A stretch of DNA of 14,174 nucleotides, taken from Pseudomonadota bacterium (GTDB lineage: Bacteria > Pseudomonadota > Alphaproteobacteria > Reyranellales > Reyranellaceae). Shown here piece after piece: positions 12,506 to 14,174 of this stretch. Position 1 is the first letter of the stretch. Every line of letters starts with the position of its first letter. The notes beneath the pieces were generated by a model. That model searched no databases. It was not told the DNA's origin and saw only the letters and a list, made by a program, of their open reading frames with translations. The position numbers were made by a program, and so were the translations under genes. The stretch is taken from positions 1-14,174 of the forward strand of contig JAEZIF010000085.1 of NCBI GenBank assembly GCA_023416135.1, read 5' to 3'.

Positions 12506-12829
12506 ATGCCTACAGCCTACGTTCAACTCGGCAGCGCCGTGGTCTTCAACGTCGCGGCGTATCTCGTCTACAGGTCGATCGCCGACGCCGTGCCGCGTGT
12601 CTGGTGGCCGATCTTCGCGATTGGCCTGATGCTCGGCGCCGCCAACACCTTCCTGTTCGCGCGGTCGATCAAGGCGATCCCGCTCTCCGTCGCCTATCCC
12701 GTGTTCACGGGCGCCAGCTTCGCCCTCATCACCTTCGCAGCGGCGCTCGCCTTCCACGAGCGCCTGCCGCCGGTTCATCTGATCGGCATCGGGTTGGTGG
12801 TAGCGGGCATCGTCCTGGTCACGCGATGA
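12506..12829 (+). CDS. Small 4-TM membrane protein, SMR/EmrE-like but lacking the key glutamate
   Basis: The 107-residue inner-membrane protein has four predicted helices, roughly residues 4-22, 32-51, 57-82 and 88-105. Length and pattern fit the small multidrug resistance family. Aligned by eye with EmrE (YIYLGGAILAEVIGT against YVQLGSAVVFNVAAY), the essential proton- and drug-binding E14 is N15. EmrE Y60, W63 and G65 correspond to Y64, F67 and G69. A classical proton/drug antiport mechanism is therefore doubtful. It may belong to a non-antiporter branch of the DMT superfamily, such as lipid or product movers. GAGAGGA stands 5 nt before ATG 12506, 10 bp after the P450 stop, so it is part of the TetR-controlled unit. 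Its 3' end overlaps the convergent amidohydrolase gene by 11 bp. Confidence 0.85.
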   Translation: MPTAYVQLGSAVVFNVAAYLVYRSIADAVPRVWWPIFAIGLMLGAANTFLFARSIKAIPLSVAYPVFTGASFALITFAAALAFHERLPPVHLIGIGLVVAGIVLVTR

Positions 12830-14174
12830 CGGCCTGCGCCCCGCGCACCAGCTTGCCGGGCAGCGCCCCCGTCGCCTCTCCGTCGCGATAGGTGACCGCG
12901 CCCGATACGATGGTGGCGCGGTAGCCCTGCGCCTTCTGCAGCAGGCGCTTGCCGCCCGCCGGCAGGTCCCACTTCATCACCGGCGCCTCGACGCGCAGCC
13001 TGTCGAAATCGATGACGTTGAGGTCGGCCTTGTAACCCGCCGCGATCCGGCCGCGGTCGTCGAGGCCGACCGCCCTGGCATTGTCGAGCGTCTGGCGCTT
13101 GACCAGCCACGAAACATCGAGGCGGCCCGAGGTGCGATCGCGGCCCCAGTGGGCCAGCAGCGAGGTCGGGAACGAACCGTCCGAGATCAGGCCGACATGC
13201 GCGCCGCCGTCTCCCAGCCCGATCAGGGTGTGTGGGCTCTGCATCATCTCGCTGCAACAGTCGAGATTGTAGGCGGCGAAGTTGGCGAAGGGCGCGAAGA
13301 TGAAGTTCTTGCCCTCGCCTTCGATCAGGTAGTCGTAGACGACCTCGCGCGGATCGCGGTTCTCGCGCCGCGCGCGGGCACCGAGGGAGCTCTCCTCGGC
13401 CGGCTCGTAGTCCGGCGGATCGCCGAGCGGGAACATGCGATCGTAGTCGGTGAGCCGCGCCGCCATGTCGGAGCGCAGCGGCTCGCGCGCCTCGGCGAGA
13501 AGCTTCTCGCGGAAGGCAGGGTCGCGCATGATCGCGAGCCGCTCCGCCACGCTCTTGTGCTGGATCGCCTTGTAAGAGCGGCACATCGAGAACGGGATCC
13601 GGCTTGCCTGCAGTCCCTGCAGCACGCCGATCGGCCGCGGCGCCACCTGCGCCTTGGCGGCATGGCCCTTGGTCGCCAGCCCCTCGACCAGGCCGAGCAG
13701 GCGGCGCCAGCTCTCGGGCTTGGAATGGCGCTGTGCCAGCGACACCGAGAAGGGCCGGCCCGATGCCGTGAGCAGGCGGTCGATCATCTCGAACTCGCTC
13801 TCGGGATTGGGTGTGTTGAAGTCGGAGATGAATTCGATGACGCCCGCGCCCGCATCCTTCATTCCGAGAGCGATTCCCAGGAGCTCGGCCTCCGAGGCGC
13901 GCAGCGACGGCGTCGGATCGCCCTTCACGGTGCGATGGTTGAGCGTGCGCGAGGTCGAGAAGCCGAGCGCGCCCACGCGCATGGCCTCGGCCGTTAGCGC
14001 TCTCATCTCGGCGACCTCTTCCGCGGTCGCCTCCTCCAGGCGCGCGGCACGCTCGCCCATGACGAACACACGCAGCGCGCCGTGCGGTAGCTGGGCGCCG
14101 AGATCCATGTCGCGTGGCCGGGCATCGAGCGCGTCGAGATACTGTCCGAACGACTCCCACGACCAGTTCAGCCC
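12819..14174 (-). CDS. N-acyl-D-amino-acid deacylase family amidohydrolase (N terminus outside window)
   Basis: The frame is open from the right edge (GLNWSWESFGQYLDALDARP) to TGA at 12821-12819, 451 residues. It belongs to the Amidohydro_3/D-aminoacylase group of the amidohydrolase superfamily, TIM-barrel metal hydrolases that cut N-acyl groups or related amides. Seen here are the W-x-S/T-F-x-x-Y-LDAL opening, GALGFSTSRTLNH, the LGDGGAHVGLISDGSFPT segment that holds the catalytic aspartate of the barrel, and the returning beta-sandwich with GLDDRGRIAAGYKADLNVID and the end GKLVRGAQAVIA. The HxH metal motif lies in the missing N-terminal ~100 residues. The full protein is probably 550-590 residues. 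It is convergent with the SMR-like gene, overlapping it by 11 bp. True substrate is uncertain, since many members are misnamed. Confidence 0.88.
   Translation of the reverse strand, partial: GLNWSWESFGQYLDALDARPRDMDLGAQLPHGALRVFVMGERAARLEEATAEEVAEMRALTAEAMRVGALGFSTSRTLNHRTVKGDPTPSLRASEAELLGIALGMKDAGAGVIEFISDFNTPNPESEFEMIDRLLTASGRPFSVSLAQRHSKPESWRRLLGLVEGLATKGHAAKAQVAPRPIGVLQGLQASRIPFSMCRSYKAIQHKSVAERLAIMRDPAFREKLLAEAREPLRSDMAARLTDYDRMFPLGDPPDYEPAEESSLGARARRENRDPREVVYDYLIEGEGKNFIFAPFANFAAYNLDCCSEMMQSPHTLIGLGDGGAHVGLISDGSFPTSLLAHWGRDRTSGRLDVSWLVKRQTLDNARAVGLDDRGRIAAGYKADLNVIDFDRLRVEAPVMKWDLPAGGKRLLQKAQGYRATIVSGAVTYRDGEATGALPGKLVRGAQAVIA

Noticed and set aside
1..14174. tRNA, rRNA, riboswitch or prophage signals
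   Set aside because: None recognised on either strand. The remaining gaps are short and, apart from the hairpins and boxes listed, featureless.

Overview
The window is GC-rich, densely coded on both strands, and looks like chromosomal DNA of an alphaproteobacterium. The evidence is a full-length GatB, an FNR-type regulator with the alphaproteobacterial C-x2-C-x7-C cysteine spacing, an orphan Bug-type tricarboxylate/aromatic-acid binding protein plus the remnant of a second one, and Shine-Dalgarno-led genes with short intergenic gaps. A free-living soil or water organism of the Reyranella/Bradyrhizobium type is my guess. No rRNA, tRNA, CRISPR array, transposase or phage gene is visible.

Layout. 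1-492: 3' end of a glyoxalase-like VOC protein. 493-686: gap with two hairpins and a possible protein remnant. 687-2924: divergent AraC-type regulator and acyl-CoA dehydrogenase-like flavoprotein. 2950-3717: metallo-beta-lactamase-fold hydrolase of the AHL-lactonase type. 3754-3933: doubtful small secreted ORF. 3936-5384: gatB. 5406-6235: MTA/SAH-nucleosidase-like gene broken by a frameshift. 6441-7786: Bug binding protein translationally coupled to a small ferredoxin-fold-like protein. 7853-8183: small exported-protein gene that appears frameshifted. 8180-8968: FNR-type oxygen-sensing regulator. 8969-9138: gap with two long inverted repeats. 9139-10390: PPK2 polyphosphate kinase followed by an unknown coiled-coil protein. 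10391-10623: PPK2 upstream region with an FNR/FixK box, then the eroded 3' end of a Bug gene. 10624-12829: TetR regulator divergent from a cytochrome P450 and a 4-TM SMR-like protein. 12819-14174: N-acyl-D-amino-acid deacylase-family amidohydrolase running off the right edge.

How the genes may work together. Two regulatory circuits can be read from the sequence. First, the FNR-type regulator (four cysteines in FNR positions and an E-x2-S-R recognition helix) lies close to a near-perfect FNR/FixK box about 60 bp upstream of ppk2. This suggests oxygen-responsive control of the PPK2 operon. Second, a perfect 12+12 bp palindrome lies between tetR and the P450. This suggests ligand-controlled expression of a two-gene P450/SMR-like unit, in which the membrane protein lacks the essential proton-coupling glutamate of EmrE. 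The remaining genes are scattered catabolic and housekeeping functions. Three loci (nucleosidase, small exported protein, Bug remnant) carry apparent frameshifts, which means either local decay or sequence errors.
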